64,000 bases of DNA from Myxococcus sp. RHSTA-1-4 (lineage in GTDB: Bacteria; Myxococcota; Myxococcia; Myxococcales; Myxococcaceae). Within the stretch, counting starts at the first letter, position 1. Every line of letters starts with the position of its first letter. Position numbers and translations under genes: made by a program. The stretch is taken from NCBI RefSeq assembly GCF_020037125.1, contig NZ_JAIQDG010000005.1, positions 124,001-188,000 on the forward strand, given 5' to 3'. The notes under the pieces are model-generated. The model saw nothing but the letters and a program-made list of their open reading frames with translations, did no database searches and was not told the origin of the DNA. Positions 1 through 12,804 of this stretch are shown here, piece after piece.

Positions 1-246
1 TCCATCAACTCGCCGATGCAGTGCATGATGAAGGAAATCTGCGCCCAGTGCCTCCAGCGGCACGTGGACCCGCTCACCGGCAAGGAGACGTGGGTCTTCT
101 CCTGCTACAACCAGGACCAGCGGCTGGACCAGGTGGACTTCGTCAACCTCAACCAGCGCCTGCGCGGCAACACCGTCATGGAGAAGGTCGCCGACCTCTT
201 CCTGGCACAGCTCCTCAAGAAGGCGCCGCACCTCAAGCGCGTCTGA
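1..246 (+). CDS. C-terminal end of a probable FAD/NAD(P) oxidoreductase with a cysteine cluster (5' truncated)
   Basis: The reading frame is open from the first base, so this is the tail of a larger gene that begins outside the window. The fragment carries a C-x5-C-x2-C group near its start (residues about 8-17) and a fourth Cys about 20 residues later, then a run ending in a basic tail. This spacing recalls the iron-sulfur C-terminus of PyrK/NfnA-type ferredoxin-NADP reductase-like electron-transfer proteins, but the flavin and NAD domains cannot be seen. The function is therefore a guess from the Cys pattern. The gene is convergent with the lipoprotein gene that follows. Confidence 0.5.
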   Translation, partial: SINSPMQCMMKEICAQCLQRHVDPLTGKETWVFSCYNQDQRLDQVDFVNLNQRLRGNTVMEKVADLFLAQLLKKAPHLKRV

Positions 247-267
247 GGCGCGGCCTCCCCGCGGTCT

Positions 268-936
268 TCACCGGCGCGTGCCGGTGAAGACCCGGAGCAT
301 CTCCTGGTAGTTCTTCATCAGGTCCTCCTCACGGGTGAGGACCACGTCCACGTTGGCGTCGCCGTACTCGCGCCGGGCGTCGGCCAGCTTCTCGAAGGCC
401 TCCACCTGGCGCCGCATGGAGGCCACCTGCGCCGCCATCCCCTCCTGCTGCTCGGGCGGCAGCTTCTCCTGGAGCGCCTCCAGCTTCTTCAGCTCCTCCT
501 CGTACTGGAGCGTGCGCCCGAGCTGCCGCTGGCTGATGACGGCCGTCACCACCTCGGCGATGCCGTTGACGTCCGCCTCGCTCAGCCCCGCCTGCGCGCG
601 GGCCTCGGCCTCCGCCTTCGCCTTGGCCTCCACCACCTTCAGCCCCGCGCGCGCGGACGCCATCGCCTCCGGCGTGCCCGCGTCCACCAGGGCCCCCAGG
701 TTGTGCAGCCCCTTCAGGAGCGAGCCGTACACCTCCAGCATCCGCCGCTGGTAGCCCACATAGGCGTCCAGCTTCTCCTTCGTCACCACGTAGGGGCCCG
801 CCCCGTCCTCCCCGTCCTCCGGGCCGCCAGCGCTGCCTCCGGCCGCCTGCTCGGGTGCCGGACGGGATGCCGCCTCCTCCTTCTTACAAGCCGAGAAGGC
901 CAGCAGTACCCACAGTCCCCACAGCACCTTGCGCAT
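268..936 (-). CDS. Hypothetical lipoprotein with helical, coiled-coil-like body
   Basis: 222-aa protein. I chose the ATG at 936 because it follows a good GGAGGAGA ribosome site and opens a lipoprotein signal peptide ending in a FSAC lipobox (Cys about residue 17); the frame itself runs further upstream. After the Cys come a K/E-rich start and an acidic, glycine-rich linker, then about 170 residues rich in Ala, Glu, Lys and Arg, probably long helices or coiled coil. No enzymatic motif is visible and I do not recognise a family. It is predicted to be an envelope-anchored lipoprotein, divergent from sixA. Confidence 0.7.
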   Translation of the reverse strand: MRKVLWGLWVLLAFSACKKEEAASRPAPEQAAGGSAGGPEDGEDGAGPYVVTKEKLDAYVGYQRRMLEVYGSLLKGLHNLGALVDAGTPEAMASARAGLKVVEAKAKAEAEARAQAGLSEADVNGIAEVVTAVISQRQLGRTLQYEEELKKLEALQEKLPPEQQEGMAAQVASMRRQVEAFEKLADARREYGDANVDVVLTREEDLMKNYQEMLRVFTGTRR

Positions 937-1060
937 GCGTTCTCCTCCAGACGGGCCGGCGCCGCCGAGCATTCCAGCCACTTGCGCGGCGGGCGGTGAC
1001 TCCCTTCCCTCTCTGTCACGACGAGGTTGTTCCGGCCACTGAACAATCGCCGCATTACCT

Positions 1061-1090
1061 TTGACCAACCGGGCCACGCTCGTGTACGAA
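1061..1090 (+). promoter_or_regulatory. Candidate sigma-70 promoter of sixA
   Basis: TTGACC at 1061-1066 and TACGAA at 1085-1090 are separated by 18 bases, about 30 bases before the sixA start. The -35 is close to consensus and the -10 is weaker. This is seen in the sequence only. Confidence 0.4.
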
Positions 1091-1121
1091 CCGCGGTCCT
1101 GTCGAAAGCGGTGGAGGGACT

Positions 1122-1616
1122 TTGAGGATTTTCCTGGTTAGGCACGGCGATGCGGACGCGGAGATCCCCGAGGGTCTCGGCGACGAGGCGCGCGCGCTCA
1201 CCGCCAAGGCCCGCGCCAATACCGCCCAGCACTTCGCGTCGCTGTCGGAGCGCATGGGGCCGGTGGGCCTCATCCTGACCAGCCCGCTGGTGCGCACGGT
1301 GCAGACGGCGCAGATTCTCTCCTTCGTGACGAAGCACGAGGGGCTGCTGAAGGTGCACCGCTGCCTGCTGCCGGACATGCCGGTGGGCGCGGTGGAGCCC
1401 GTCCTGACGGAGCACATGGACCAGAACCTGGCGCTCGTGGGGCACCAGCCCTCCATGGGCGCGCTGGCGGCCCACCTGCTGGGCATGCAGTCCTTCCCCA
1501 AGCCGGTCAACCCGGGCACCGTCATCGCCCTGGAGCGCGTCGACGGGGAGACGCCGCAGATGAAGTTCCTGTTCTACGCGGCCCCTGGCCAGCAGGTGCT
1601 CGACGTCATCCAGTGA
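1122..1616 (+). CDS. sixA: SixA-type phosphohistidine phosphatase (histidine phosphatase superfamily)
   Basis: 164 aa, the usual length of SixA. The N-terminal RHG motif (catalytic His at about residue 8), the SPLVRTVQTA segment that follows the phosphate pocket, and a later VGHQPSMG His motif match the small histidine-phosphatase family that removes phosphate from phosphohistidine, as SixA does on HPt domains. The start is TTG at 1122, preceded by GGAGGG at proper spacing; no better ATG lies in frame. cyaY follows after 13 bases, so the two are probably co-transcribed. The protein is cytoplasmic. Its target in this organism cannot be read from the sequence. Confidence 0.85.
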   Translation: MRIFLVRHGDADAEIPEGLGDEARALTAKARANTAQHFASLSERMGPVGLILTSPLVRTVQTAQILSFVTKHEGLLKVHRCLLPDMPVGAVEPVLTEHMDQNLALVGHQPSMGALAAHLLGMQSFPKPVNPGTVIALERVDGETPQMKFLFYAAPGQQVLDVIQ

Positions 1617-1629
1617 GGCCCGTGCGGCC

Positions 1630-1962
1630 ATGATGGACGAAGCCCGCTACAACCAGCTTGCCGCCGCCGCCTTCCGCCGCATCCTCGCGGCGGCGGACGC
1701 CATCGACCCGGACATCCTGGAAGCCGAGAGCACGGGCGACATGGTGACGCTCACCTCCCGCTCCCGGGAGAAGTGCATCGTCAACACCCAGCGCGCCGTG
1801 CGGCAGATATGGGTGGCCGGCCGGGGCCAGGGCATCCACTTCGACTACGACGCGGCCACCAGCACCTGGAAGGACGACAAGGGCCGGGGACTGGAGCTGC
1901 TCTCCTTCGTCGCGGACGTGGTGCACGACCTCAGCGGCGTGGACTTCATCTACCCCGGCTGA
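1630..1962 (+). CDS. cyaY: CyaY / bacterial frataxin, iron-binding regulator of Fe-S assembly
   Basis: 110 aa, the normal size of CyaY. It has the acidic first helix (IDPDILEAES-like), the central beta-sheet with SREKCIVNTQ and RQIWVAG, the HFDYD strand followed by a tryptophan segment, and the C-terminal helix ending in LSG, in frataxin order. The family binds iron through the acidic ridge and modulates the IscS/IscU cysteine desulfurase complex. Two adjacent ATG codons are possible starts. The last 13 bases overlap the end of the convergent gene. No isc genes lie nearby. Confidence 0.85.
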   Translation: MMDEARYNQLAAAAFRRILAAADAIDPDILEAESTGDMVTLTSRSREKCIVNTQRAVRQIWVAGRGQGIHFDYDAATSTWKDDKGRGLELLSFVADVVHDLSGVDFIYPG

Positions 1963-2999
1963 GGCTTCCCGCCCGCCGGCTCCACCCGGTTGCCGCCGGC
2001 CGCCTGCGCGCGCCGCAGCGCCTCGCCGGCCTCCTTCAGCAGGCTCCCGAAGCTCACCTGGGCCTGGGCCCCGGACGGCGCGCCCTTGCCTCCGGGCGGC
2101 TCGGACACCGCCACACCCACGGAGGCGCTGGTGCCCGGGAGCCCCCGCAGGGCCCCTACCCGCTCACACAGGCGCTCGGCCACCACCAGCGCGCCGGAGC
2201 GAGGGGTGTGCGGCAGGAAGACGACGAAGCGGCTGTCCGCGAAGGGCACCGCCACGTCGATGTCGCGCACGCCCGCCACCAGCAGCCCCAGCGCCTCGGC
2301 CAGCGCCGCCGTCCGGGCGGCCGGGGCCAGCGCGGCGGCGCGCTCGGCGAAGCCGTCCAGCTCCACCAGCAGCAAGGCAATGGGGTAGCGGTAGCGCCGG
2401 CTGCGCTTCACCTCCATCAGCATCAGCCGCTTGAGGAACTCGAAGTCCGGGGACGACGCCGCCCCCGCCGCCGGGAGTTCCGGGCGGGTGACGCGGCGCC
2501 CCTCGGGCTCCAGGGTGGCCAGCGTGCCCGGAACGGGGGTGATGGCGAACCCCGAGGCACGCGAGGGCACGGCCGGGGCGCCAGCGGTCCGGGCGGCAGC
2601 GGACACCGCGCCCGCGGGGCTGGACACAAGCCCCCGGGCCTCCTCGCGCTGCACCAGCAGCGACACGCAGGTGAGCACGTTGGCGCGCTTGAGGGGCCCC
2701 ACCAGGCACCCATCCGCGCCCGCCTCGGCGGCACGCTGGTCCGCATGCTCCTCGTCCGGCGGGTACACCAGGAGCACCGGCGGCGAGGCGCCCTGGGCCC
2801 GCAGGCCCCGGCACAGCGCCTCGCCGTCGAGGGGGCCCACTCCGGACGCCAGCAGCACGGCCGGGGGGCGCTCCCGGGCGGCGCGCAGGGCCTCATCGGC
2901 GCTGCCCACCCAGGACACCTCGTGGCCGGCCCCTTCCAGGTAGCGGCGCAGTACGCCCGCCACCGGGGCGGAGGGCTCGGCCAGGAGCACGAAGGACAT
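1950..2999 (-). CDS. Response regulator-like protein with degenerate REC and GGDEF domains
   Basis: 349 aa. Residues 1-115 look like a receiver (MSFVLLAEPS start), but the phospho-acceptor Asp position reads LLASG, so phosphorylation is unlikely. After a Pro/Ala-rich linker (about 120-180), residues 185-340 follow the GGDEF fold (KRSRRYRYPIALLLVELDGF), yet the signature site reads ADSRF in place of GGDEF, so c-di-GMP synthesis is not expected. It may bind a partner or nucleotide without catalysis. Its ATG shares one base with the frr stop codon (TGATG), which implies translational coupling to frr, the last gene of the ribosomal block. Confidence 0.75.
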   Translation of the reverse strand: MSFVLLAEPSAPVAGVLRRYLEGAGHEVSWVGSADEALRAARERPPAVLLASGVGPLDGEALCRGLRAQGASPPVLLVYPPDEEHADQRAAEAGADGCLVGPLKRANVLTCVSLLVQREEARGLVSSPAGAVSAAARTAGAPAVPSRASGFAITPVPGTLATLEPEGRRVTRPELPAAGAASSPDFEFLKRLMLMEVKRSRRYRYPIALLLVELDGFAERAAALAPAARTAALAEALGLLVAGVRDIDVAVPFADSRFVVFLPHTPRSGALVVAERLCERVGALRGLPGTSASVGVAVSEPPGGKGAPSGAQAQVSFGSLLKEAGEALRRAQAAGGNRVEPAGGKPQPG

Positions 3000-3556
3000 C
3001 AGACCTCCATGACCTCCTTCTCCTTCTTCTTCACGATGTCGTCCACCTGGGCAATCCCGGCGTCCGTCTGCTTCTGGACCAGCTCGGTGATGCGCTTGTG
3101 GTCGTCTTCCGTGATCTTCTTGTCCTTGAGCTGCGTCTTCAGCGCCTCGTTGGCGTCGCGGCGGATGTTGCGGATGGCGACCTTGTGGTCCTCACCCTTC
3201 GTCTTCACCTGCTTGGCGATGTCCTTGCGGCGCTCCTCGGTGAGCGGCGGGAAGGGCAGGCGGATCATCTCGCCGTCGTTCATCGGGTTGATGCCCAGGT
3301 TCGCCTCGCGCAGCGCCTTCTCGATCTCCTTGAGGACGCTCTTCTCCCACGGCTTGATGGTGATGAGCCGGGGCTCCGGGGCGTTGACGCTGGCCACGCC
3401 GGACAGGGGCGTGGGCGTGCCGTAGTAGTCCACCCGGATGCCGTCGAGGATGGAGATGCTGGCGCGCCCGGTGCGCACCTTGGTCAGCTCCCTGCGCAGG
3501 TCCTCGAGCGTCTTGTCGATGCGGCCCTTCAGTTCGGCGACGACGTCTCCACTCAT
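2999..3556 (-). CDS. frr: Ribosome recycling factor
   Basis: 185 aa, standard RRF length. The N-terminal helix with LRRELTKVRTGRAS, the VDYYGTPTPL turn, the ITIKPWEKS and INPMNDG segments, and the C-terminal DDHKRITE-type helix are all present and in order. With EF-G, RRF splits the post-termination ribosome. The ATG follows a strong AAGGAGAG site. It lies 47 bases after pyrH in the classical rpsB-tsf-pyrH-frr order. Confidence 0.97.
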   Translation of the reverse strand: MSGDVVAELKGRIDKTLEDLRRELTKVRTGRASISILDGIRVDYYGTPTPLSGVASVNAPEPRLITIKPWEKSVLKEIEKALREANLGINPMNDGEMIRLPFPPLTEERRKDIAKQVKTKGEDHKVAIRNIRRDANEALKTQLKDKKITEDDHKRITELVQKQTDAGIAQVDDIVKKKEKEVMEV

Positions 3557-3603
3557 TGTGGTCTCTCCTTAAGAGCTTCCGAAGTCGGCGGGCACCGGGC
3601 CCG

Positions 3604-4356
3604 TCAGGCCCAGGCCGTCTCCGTCCCACCCACCAGCGTACCAATCTCTCCGTTGCCCAGCACCGCGCGGCGGATGTTTCCACGCACGGTCAGGTCGAAG
3701 ACGATGATGGGGAGCTTGTTGTCCATGCACAGCGAGATGGCCGTGGAGTCCATCACGTTGAGGTTCTGCCGCAGCACGTCCATGTACGTCAGCGTCTTGT
3801 AGCGGCGCGCGGTCGGGTCCTTCTTCGGGTCCGCGTTGTAGATGCCGTCCACCTTCGTCGCCTTCAGGATGACCTGCGCGTTGATTTCCATGGCGCGCAG
3901 GGAGGCGGCGGTGTCGGTGGTGAAGTACGGGTTGCCGGTGCCCGCGGCGAAGATGACGACGCGGCCCTTCTCCAGGTGGCGCACCGCGCGCCGGCGGATG
4001 TAGGGCTCGGCGATCTGCTCCATCTTGATGGCGGACAGCACGCGAGTGTGCAGGCCCTTCTTCTCCAGGGCGTCCTGCATGGCCATGGAGTTGATGCAGG
4101 TGGCCAGCATGCCCATGTAGTCCGCGCTGGCGCGGTCCATGCCCTCGGTGGCGCCAGCCACGCCGCGGAAGATGTTGCCGCCGCCAATGACGAGGGCCAC
4201 CTCCACGCCGGCCTGCGCCACCTCGATGACCTCGTCGGCGATGCCGGCGAGCGTGGGCGGGTGGATGCCGTACTTTCCTTCGCCCATCAGGGCCTCGCCC
4301 GAGAGCTTGAGGAGGATGCGCTTGTAACGGAGGGGGCTCTTGGTGTCGGAGGACAT
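3604..4356 (-). CDS. pyrH: UMP kinase
   Basis: 250 aa, within the bacterial UMP kinase range. Seen are the LKLSGEAL phosphate-binding start, [10 protein letters not shown], the ADYMGMLAT substrate segment, [13 protein letters not shown], and [13 protein letters not shown] of the amino-acid-kinase fold. The enzyme phosphorylates UMP to UDP with ATP, acts as a hexamer in the cytoplasm and is usually stimulated by GTP and inhibited by UTP. It sits between tsf and frr. The 213-base gap before it is long enough for its own promoter. Confidence 0.97.
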   Translation of the reverse strand: MSSDTKSPLRYKRILLKLSGEALMGEGKYGIHPPTLAGIADEVIEVAQAGVEVALVIGGGNIFRGVAGATEGMDRASADYMGMLATCINSMAMQDALEKKGLHTRVLSAIKMEQIAEPYIRRRAVRHLEKGRVVIFAAGTGNPYFTTDTAASLRAMEINAQVILKATKVDGIYNADPKKDPTARRYKTLTYMDVLRQNLNVMDSTAISLCMDNKLPIIVFDLTVRGNIRRAVLGNGEIGTLVGGTETAWA

Positions 4357-4569
4357 GCGCGTCCGCTTCTATCCCCCGTCCCGCGCCCGATCAACGCCGG
4401 AGTCGGGCCTCGCGGCCCACATCGTCCGCTGGCAATCGCCCGGGCCGGGGGGCGGCCCGCAAAGGCGAGGGCCGCGTCGCCCGGCCCCCCTCGTCGGGAA
4501 GCCCATGCGCGCGGCCCTCTGCTACCAGCGTTCCGCCTCACGGCCCCTCGTCAGGGCCGCGCGGGCGGC

Positions 4570-5223
4570 TCAGGCCTGGCCCAGCTGCTTGGCGACCTCG
4601 GCGGCGAGGTCGTCCTTCTTCTTCTCGATGCCCTCGCCCACCACGAAGCGGGCGAAGCGGCGGATGGAGATCTTCTCGCCAATCTTCGCGGCGCGCTCGG
4701 TGACCATCTCACCGACCTTCTTCTTGTCGTCCTTCACCCAGGGCTGGTCCACGAGGCACGCGCGCTCGTAGTACTTCTCCATCTTCCCGACGAGGATCTT
4801 GTCCAGCATCGCCTCGGGCTTGCCCTGCTGCTTGAGCAGCTCGCGCTCGATCTCCTTCTCCTTCTCGAGGTTCTCGGTGGGAACCTCCTCGCGGCGGACG
4901 AACTGGGGGTTGGCCGCGGCGATGTGCATGGCCACGTCCTTCACCAGGGCCTGGAAGTCCTCGTTGCGGGCCACGAAGTCCGTCTCGCAGTTGACCTCCA
5001 CGAGCACGCCGATGCGGCCACCGTGCACGTAGGTGCCGATGATGCCCTCGGCCGCCACGCGGTCGCCCTTGGCGCCCGCCTTGGCGATGCCCTTCTTGCG
5101 CAGCCACTCCTCGGCCTTCGCGAAGTCACCGCCGGTCTCGGCGAGCGCCTTCTTGCAGTCCATCATGCCCGCGCCGGTCTTCTCGCGGAGCTCCTTCACC
5201 ATCTGGGCGCTGACCTCGGCCAT
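4570..5223 (-). CDS. tsf: Translation elongation factor Ts
   Basis: 217 aa, the short single-core-repeat form of EF-Ts. The N-terminal UBA-like domain ([20 protein letters not shown]) and the TDFVARN motif that inserts into EF-Tu to expel GDP are both seen. I chose the ATG at 5223, which opens MAEVSAQ after a GGAGAAG site, over an upstream in-frame start with no family support. It follows rpsB by 151 bases that hold a strong hairpin, so rpsB and tsf may be expressed at different levels from one transcript. Confidence 0.96.
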   Translation of the reverse strand: MAEVSAQMVKELREKTGAGMMDCKKALAETGGDFAKAEEWLRKKGIAKAGAKGDRVAAEGIIGTYVHGGRIGVLVEVNCETDFVARNEDFQALVKDVAMHIAAANPQFVRREEVPTENLEKEKEIERELLKQQGKPEAMLDKILVGKMEKYYERACLVDQPWVKDDKKKVGEMVTERAAKIGEKISIRRFARFVVGEGIEKKKDDLAAEVAKQLGQA

Positions 5224-5316
5224 GTTCTTCTCCAGCCTCCGCCTCACCAGGGGCGCGAAGCGCCGGGCGGAGCATCAGTGTTGAAAAGGGGTACTGCGAT
5301 ACACGGGAAACAGGGA

Positions 5317-5346
5317 CGGCCGGGTCGCTGCTGCGCCACCCGGCCG
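5317..5346 (-). terminator. Hairpin between rpsB and tsf (partial terminator or attenuator)
   Basis: Perfect 9-base arms CGGCCGGGT and ACCCGGCCG enclose a 12-base loop. On the minus strand the stem is followed by a pyrimidine-rich tail with one TTT. Its place in the rpsB-tsf gap suggests attenuation between the two genes, as in other bacteria; that role is inferred. Confidence 0.5.
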
Positions 5347-5374
5347 CCCGGAAAACGACGAGAGGAAGGGACGG

Positions 5375-6358
<984 letters not shown>

Positions 6359-6799
6359 GTGATTCTCTCTCCGGTTGTGTCCGCCACGCCCGCCAAGCTT
6401 CCAGTCGTGACGACCGCAAGGGAGTCCCTCTCCGAGGAGAGGCCCTCCACCCACGGAAGCACCGGCGACCGGCACGAGCGTGTGTGTAGTGGTTGCTACC
6501 TGCTACCAGGGCTGAACGACTCCCCGACCCCATACCCAGGGGCGGGGGGTCCTTAACAGAACCCTTCCGCGCGGCGCAAGCTTCACGGCACCGCCAGTCC
6601 CACCCCGGACGGCCCGTGCCCGCCCGTCTCCCCCGCCTCCTGGAGGAACACCCCCTCCCAGGCCCCCTGGAGCCCGGAAATCCCCGGGCCCTGGAAGGTC
6701 CCCCCAGCCCCCGGAAAGACCACCGGCGCGGTAGCCGCCCCCCTTCGAGGGGACGACGCCGCGCCGGAGTCCTGGCTGACGCTGTGAGGGGCCCGCGCC
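6359..6799. other. 441-base gene-free stretch between secA and rpsB
   Basis: No supported gene. The rpsB-proximal part must hold the rpsB promoter and leader; I see no convincing -35/-10 pair. In the leader lies the perfect inverted repeat CCTCTCC-GA-GGAGAGG (6427-6442), which could be a small regulatory hairpin. The secA-proximal part (about 6600-6790) is C/G-rich low-complexity sequence with several weak GC-rich stems but no T-tract. Confidence 0.5.
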
Positions 6800-9628
<2,829 letters not shown>

Positions 9629-9798
9629 TCGGTCGACTCTCTCGCCGGAGAATCCTCGAAGGACGGCGGCGAGTGAAGGGAAATCCCAGGAGGTGTAAGG
9701 GGGGAACGGTTGGAAACCACGTGCAACCGCCGAATCTTCCACTCGGCCGGTTGCCCACCACGCAGCGGCCCAGAGTAAAGCGGAACCGAGCGCACGCA

Positions 9799-11073
9799 AT
9801 GTCCCCCACGCGAAATCAACGCCGAAGGCCGGCCCGTCCTTCTCCACCACGCACTTCCCGTCACTCCGGACGCCCGGGCCCGAAGCAGGGACGCCCCGGA
9901 CCCGCCCCTGCGGGCCGGCAGGGCCCCGGTGTTGGTGGCCGACAGGGTCCTGGCACCGGAGGCCGGCAGCGCCCCGGCGCTGGAGGCGGGTCACCTGCAC
10001 GCGCCGCGCCGCCCGCGCCCCGGGTCCCACCCCGGGCCCGCGTGCCCCCCATGCCCGCACAGACGCTCGCCGCCCGGCCGGGGCACTGGCTGTGGACCTG
10101 CCGTGCCGGCTTCGAGCCGCACCTCTACGAGGAGCTGGAGTGGGCGGGCGCGCATCCCCGCCTGCTGGGTGAGGCACTGGTGGAGAGCGAGGCCGTCCCC
10201 GGCCTCTCGCCCGCGTTCGCCCGGGCCGGCTACCGCGTGGTCGTCTCCCTGGGCGTGAAGACGCCGGAGGAGACCGCGGAGGCCGCCGCGCGGGCGGTGA
10301 CGTCGCTGCCGGGCCACGGGCCCTGGGTGGTGCAGGCCTTCACGCCGGACACGCCGCGAGGCAACACGCTGACGGCGCCCGCGGAGGCCCTGGAGGCGGC
10401 GGTGCGCGCGAAGCTCCCCGAGGAGCGGCTGCTGGAGGACGCGCAACGGGCGCGCGAGGCGGGCGCCGTGCTGGTGGGGCTGTGCGTGGCGCCGGACGGG
10501 GTGACGGTGGTGGGCGCGGTGCCCGCGCGAGAGGCGCCCTCACTGGCGGCGGGTGGGCGGCGGCGCATGAAGCGCGCGGGCGAGTCCCCCTCGCGCGCGG
10601 CCATGAAGCTGGAGGAGGCCCTGGACGGGCTGGCCTTCGAGCCCGGCCGTGGCGACGTCTGCGTGGACCTGGGCGCGGCGCCGGGCGGGTGGACGCAGCG
10701 GCTGGTGGCGCGCGGGGCGCGGGTGGTGGCGGTGGACCCGGCGCGGCTGATGCCGGAGCTGGCCGCCAACCGCCGCGTCCAGCACGTGCAGGAGAGCGCC
10801 TTCGCCTACGCGCCCGAGGAGCCGGCGGACTGGCTCTTCTGCGACATGGCCTGGCGCCCGCTGGAGGTGGCGCAGCTGCTGGCGAAGTGGGGCCGCAAGG
10901 GCTGGGCCCGCCACCTGGTGGCCAACATCAAGCTGCCGATGAAGGACAAGAACCCCGTGCTGCTGCGCGTGCGCCACACGCTGGAGCAGGAGGGAGGCTG
11001 GGAGGGCCTCACCGTCCGGCAGCTCTACCACGACCGGGACGAGGTGACGGTGACGGCCCACCGCATGAAGTAG
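9799..11073 (+). CDS. RlmM-like SAM-dependent rRNA 2'-O-methyltransferase with Gly/Pro/Arg-rich N-terminus
   Basis: About 424 aa from the ATG at 9799; a shorter product from 10051 is also possible. Residues about 5-80 are low-complexity, with three imperfect GRQGPGxGG units. After that comes a THUMP-like domain and a Rossmann-fold methyltransferase with SAM motif [11 protein letters not shown]. Catalytic-type Lys ([12 protein letters not shown]), Asp (CDMAW), Lys (VANIKLPMK) and a late Glu (DEVTV) match the K-D-K-E set of RlmM/FtsJ enzymes; RlmM methylates C2498 of 23S rRNA. The exact rRNA target here is inferred. The gene is divergent from secA. Confidence 0.75.
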   Translation: MSPTRNQRRRPARPSPPRTSRHSGRPGPKQGRPGPAPAGRQGPGVGGRQGPGTGGRQRPGAGGGSPARAAPPAPRVPPRARVPPMPAQTLAARPGHWLWTCRAGFEPHLYEELEWAGAHPRLLGEALVESEAVPGLSPAFARAGYRVVVSLGVKTPEETAEAAARAVTSLPGHGPWVVQAFTPDTPRGNTLTAPAEALEAAVRAKLPEERLLEDAQRAREAGAVLVGLCVAPDGVTVVGAVPAREAPSLAAGGRRRMKRAGESPSRAAMKLEEALDGLAFEPGRGDVCVDLGAAPGGWTQRLVARGARVVAVDPARLMPELAANRRVQHVQESAFAYAPEEPADWLFCDMAWRPLEVAQLLAKWGRKGWARHLVANIKLPMKDKNPVLLRVRHTLEQEGGWEGLTVRQLYHDRDEVTVTAHRMK

Positions 11074-11125
11074 TGAAGGGAAGCGCCTGCGCCGGAGCGC
11101 CAGTCGCGCTACACAAGACGCGCCC

Positions 11126-11833
11126 ATGCCCTACCCGCTCGACGACGCCACCGCCACCGCCCTCATCGCCCTCCACCCCTGGGTGCTCCAGCGCCACCCG
11201 CAGGCGCCGGTGCAGGCCGCGGTGGAGGTCCTCCTCCAGGCCGAGCAGGCCCGCCGCGGCCACCCGGATGCGAAGACGGGCGCGCTCCAGGTGCCGGCCC
11301 TCACCCAGGGCAGCCTCCTCAAGGAGGAATATGACTTGTCCACGCACGCCCACCATGACGGGTGGCGCGTGGGCGCCGTCATCGCCGACGTGCAGGGGAT
11401 GATTCACGTCAACGCGCGCTTCGGCTTCGCCACCGGGGACGCGGTGCTGCGCGCCACGGCCGAGTCCCTGTCCGCGCAGTACCCGGGCGCGAAGGTGCTG
11501 CGCCTGCACGCGGACTGCCTCGCCGCGCTGCTGGTGCCCACCTCCCAGCTCACCGTGCGCGAGGACCTGGACGTGCCCACGGCCCGGCAACTGGCGCGCG
11601 ACGTGCGCCGCGTGCTGCCCGAGGGCACGCCCGACACGGACGTGCCCGCGTGGACGGTGAGCCTGCTGGAGCTGACGGTGGATGCACCCTCGCACTGGCA
11701 GGTGCTGGGGCCGCTGGTGTGGGCGGAGCTGGAGCGCACCCACGTCATGGTGCGCACCGGGCGCGCACACGGCCTGCAGCGCCGGCGCCTGCGCCTGGAT
11801 GGCTTCGTCCCCGCCGCGCCCGCCACACCGTGA
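11126..11833 (+). CDS. Protein with a degenerate GGDEF-like domain
   Basis: 235 aa, no signal peptide. The first 70 residues are helical with no known motif. Residues about 80-150 track the core of a GGDEF domain: a beta-strand ending in DVQGMIHVNARFGFATGDAVLR parallels the usual D-x-F-K-x-I-N-D-x-x-G-H-x-x-G-D helix. The signature strand reads HADCLAALLV where GGDEF should stand, so the active site is lost. It is therefore probably non-catalytic, perhaps a structural or binding relic. It follows the methyltransferase by 52 bases and may share its transcript. The assignment rests on pattern similarity only. Confidence 0.6.
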   Translation: MPYPLDDATATALIALHPWVLQRHPQAPVQAAVEVLLQAEQARRGHPDAKTGALQVPALTQGSLLKEEYDLSTHAHHDGWRVGAVIADVQGMIHVNARFGFATGDAVLRATAESLSAQYPGAKVLRLHADCLAALLVPTSQLTVREDLDVPTARQLARDVRRVLPEGTPDTDVPAWTVSLLELTVDAPSHWQVLGPLVWAELERTHVMVRTGRAHGLQRRRLRLDGFVPAAPATP

Positions 11834-11844
11834 GGCCACCTTCG

Positions 11845-11860
11845 GGCCCCTCCCGGGGCC
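11845..11860. terminator. Candidate GC-rich terminator hairpin between convergent genes
   Basis: GGCCCC-TCCC-GGGGCC gives a 6-base stem with a 4-base loop. It lies between the GGDEF-like gene (+) and the M23 peptidase gene (-). A second repeat (CCTCGAG at 11877-11883, CTCGAGG at 11893-11899) brackets the stop codon of the peptidase gene. Neither has a T-tract. Confidence 0.3.
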
Positions 11861-11886
11861 AGGCGCGGTGACGTCACCTCGAGGGA

Positions 11887-12804
11887 CTACTCCTCGAGGA
11901 TGAACTTGCGCGGGTTCTGGGGAATCCCGTTGACGCGGACCTCGTAGTGGAGGTGCGGGCCGGTGGAGCGGCCGGTGTTGCCCACCGCGGCGATGAGCGA
12001 GCCGCGCTTCACCTTGTCGCCCGCCTTCACCAGCATCTTCGACAGGTGGCCGTAGCGCGTCTTGATGCCGTAGCCGTGGTCGATGACGAGCACGTTGCCG
12101 TACCCACCCTCGAGCCCGGCGAACACCACCGTGCCGTCCGACGGGGAGTAGACCTCCTTGCCGTGCGGCGCCGCGATGTCGATGCCGCCGTGCATGACGC
12201 GGTCGGCGGTGTACGGGTCCACGCGCGAGCCGAAGTCGCTCGTCACCCAGCCGCGCGCGGGCCAGACGGACGGCGTGGAGGCCAGCATGGACTTCTGGTC
12301 CTGGAAGTACGCCTGCAGCTCCTGGAGGCTCTGCTCCTGGCGGGTGGCCTCCGCGCTCAGCTTGTCCAACCGGCCCACCAGCGCGGCCGGCGTCTCCGTG
12401 GTGGTGAGCTGGGTGAACTGGGTGTCCGTCGCCGGGGCCGTGGTGCCCGCCTCGGGCTGCGTGGGGCCCAGGGCCAGGTTGCGCTGCGGGTCGGACAGCA
12501 GCGTAATCGCGCGCAGCTTCTGGTCGAACCGCTCCACCCGGTCCAGCGTGGAGCCGATGTGCTCGATGCGCTCGCGCACCGACTTGAGCTGCGAGCGCAG
12601 CGTCAGGTTCTCCTCGCGGAGGATGCGGTTCTCCGACGCGTCGGCGGCCACCTGGAAGTAGTGGATGCTCGCCCCCGCCGCCAGTCCCACCACCAGCATC
12701 AGCCCCATCCCCACCTGGACGAGGAAGGACCTCTGGATGGTGTACCGCTTCACCGGCGCGTCGTGGTCCGGGATCACCATCAGCGTGAAGGACTTTTTCG
12801 CCAC
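11887..12804 (-). CDS. M23/LytM-family peptidoglycan endopeptidase, membrane-anchored with coiled coil
   Basis: 305 aa, GTG start. A short basic cytoplasmic N-terminus (about 25 residues) precedes one membrane helix (about 28-48, QVGMGLMLVVGLAAGASIHYF). A periplasmic coiled coil follows (about 50-175, heptad-like with IEHIGSTLDRVERFDQKL). The C-terminal M23 domain (about 185-300) has the metal ligands HGGIDIAAPHG and HLHYEV plus a YGHLSK motif, so all catalytic His/Asp appear intact. Such proteins cut peptide cross-links in peptidoglycan during growth or division. It converges with the GGDEF-like gene. Confidence 0.88.
   Translation of the reverse strand: MAKKSFTLMVIPDHDAPVKRYTIQRSFLVQVGMGLMLVVGLAAGASIHYFQVAADASENRILREENLTLRSQLKSVRERIEHIGSTLDRVERFDQKLRAITLLSDPQRNLALGPTQPEAGTTAPATDTQFTQLTTTETPAALVGRLDKLSAEATRQEQSLQELQAYFQDQKSMLASTPSVWPARGWVTSDFGSRVDPYTADRVMHGGIDIAAPHGKEVYSPSDGTVVFAGLEGGYGNVLVIDHGYGIKTRYGHLSKMLVKAGDKVKRGSLIAAVGNTGRSTGPHLHYEVRVNGIPQNPRKFILEE

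Noticed and set aside
9629-10177. Longer SecA N-terminus
   Set aside because: The added 183 residues have no SecA similarity and overlap the divergent methyltransferase gene; SecA begins at MIEWTLKK.
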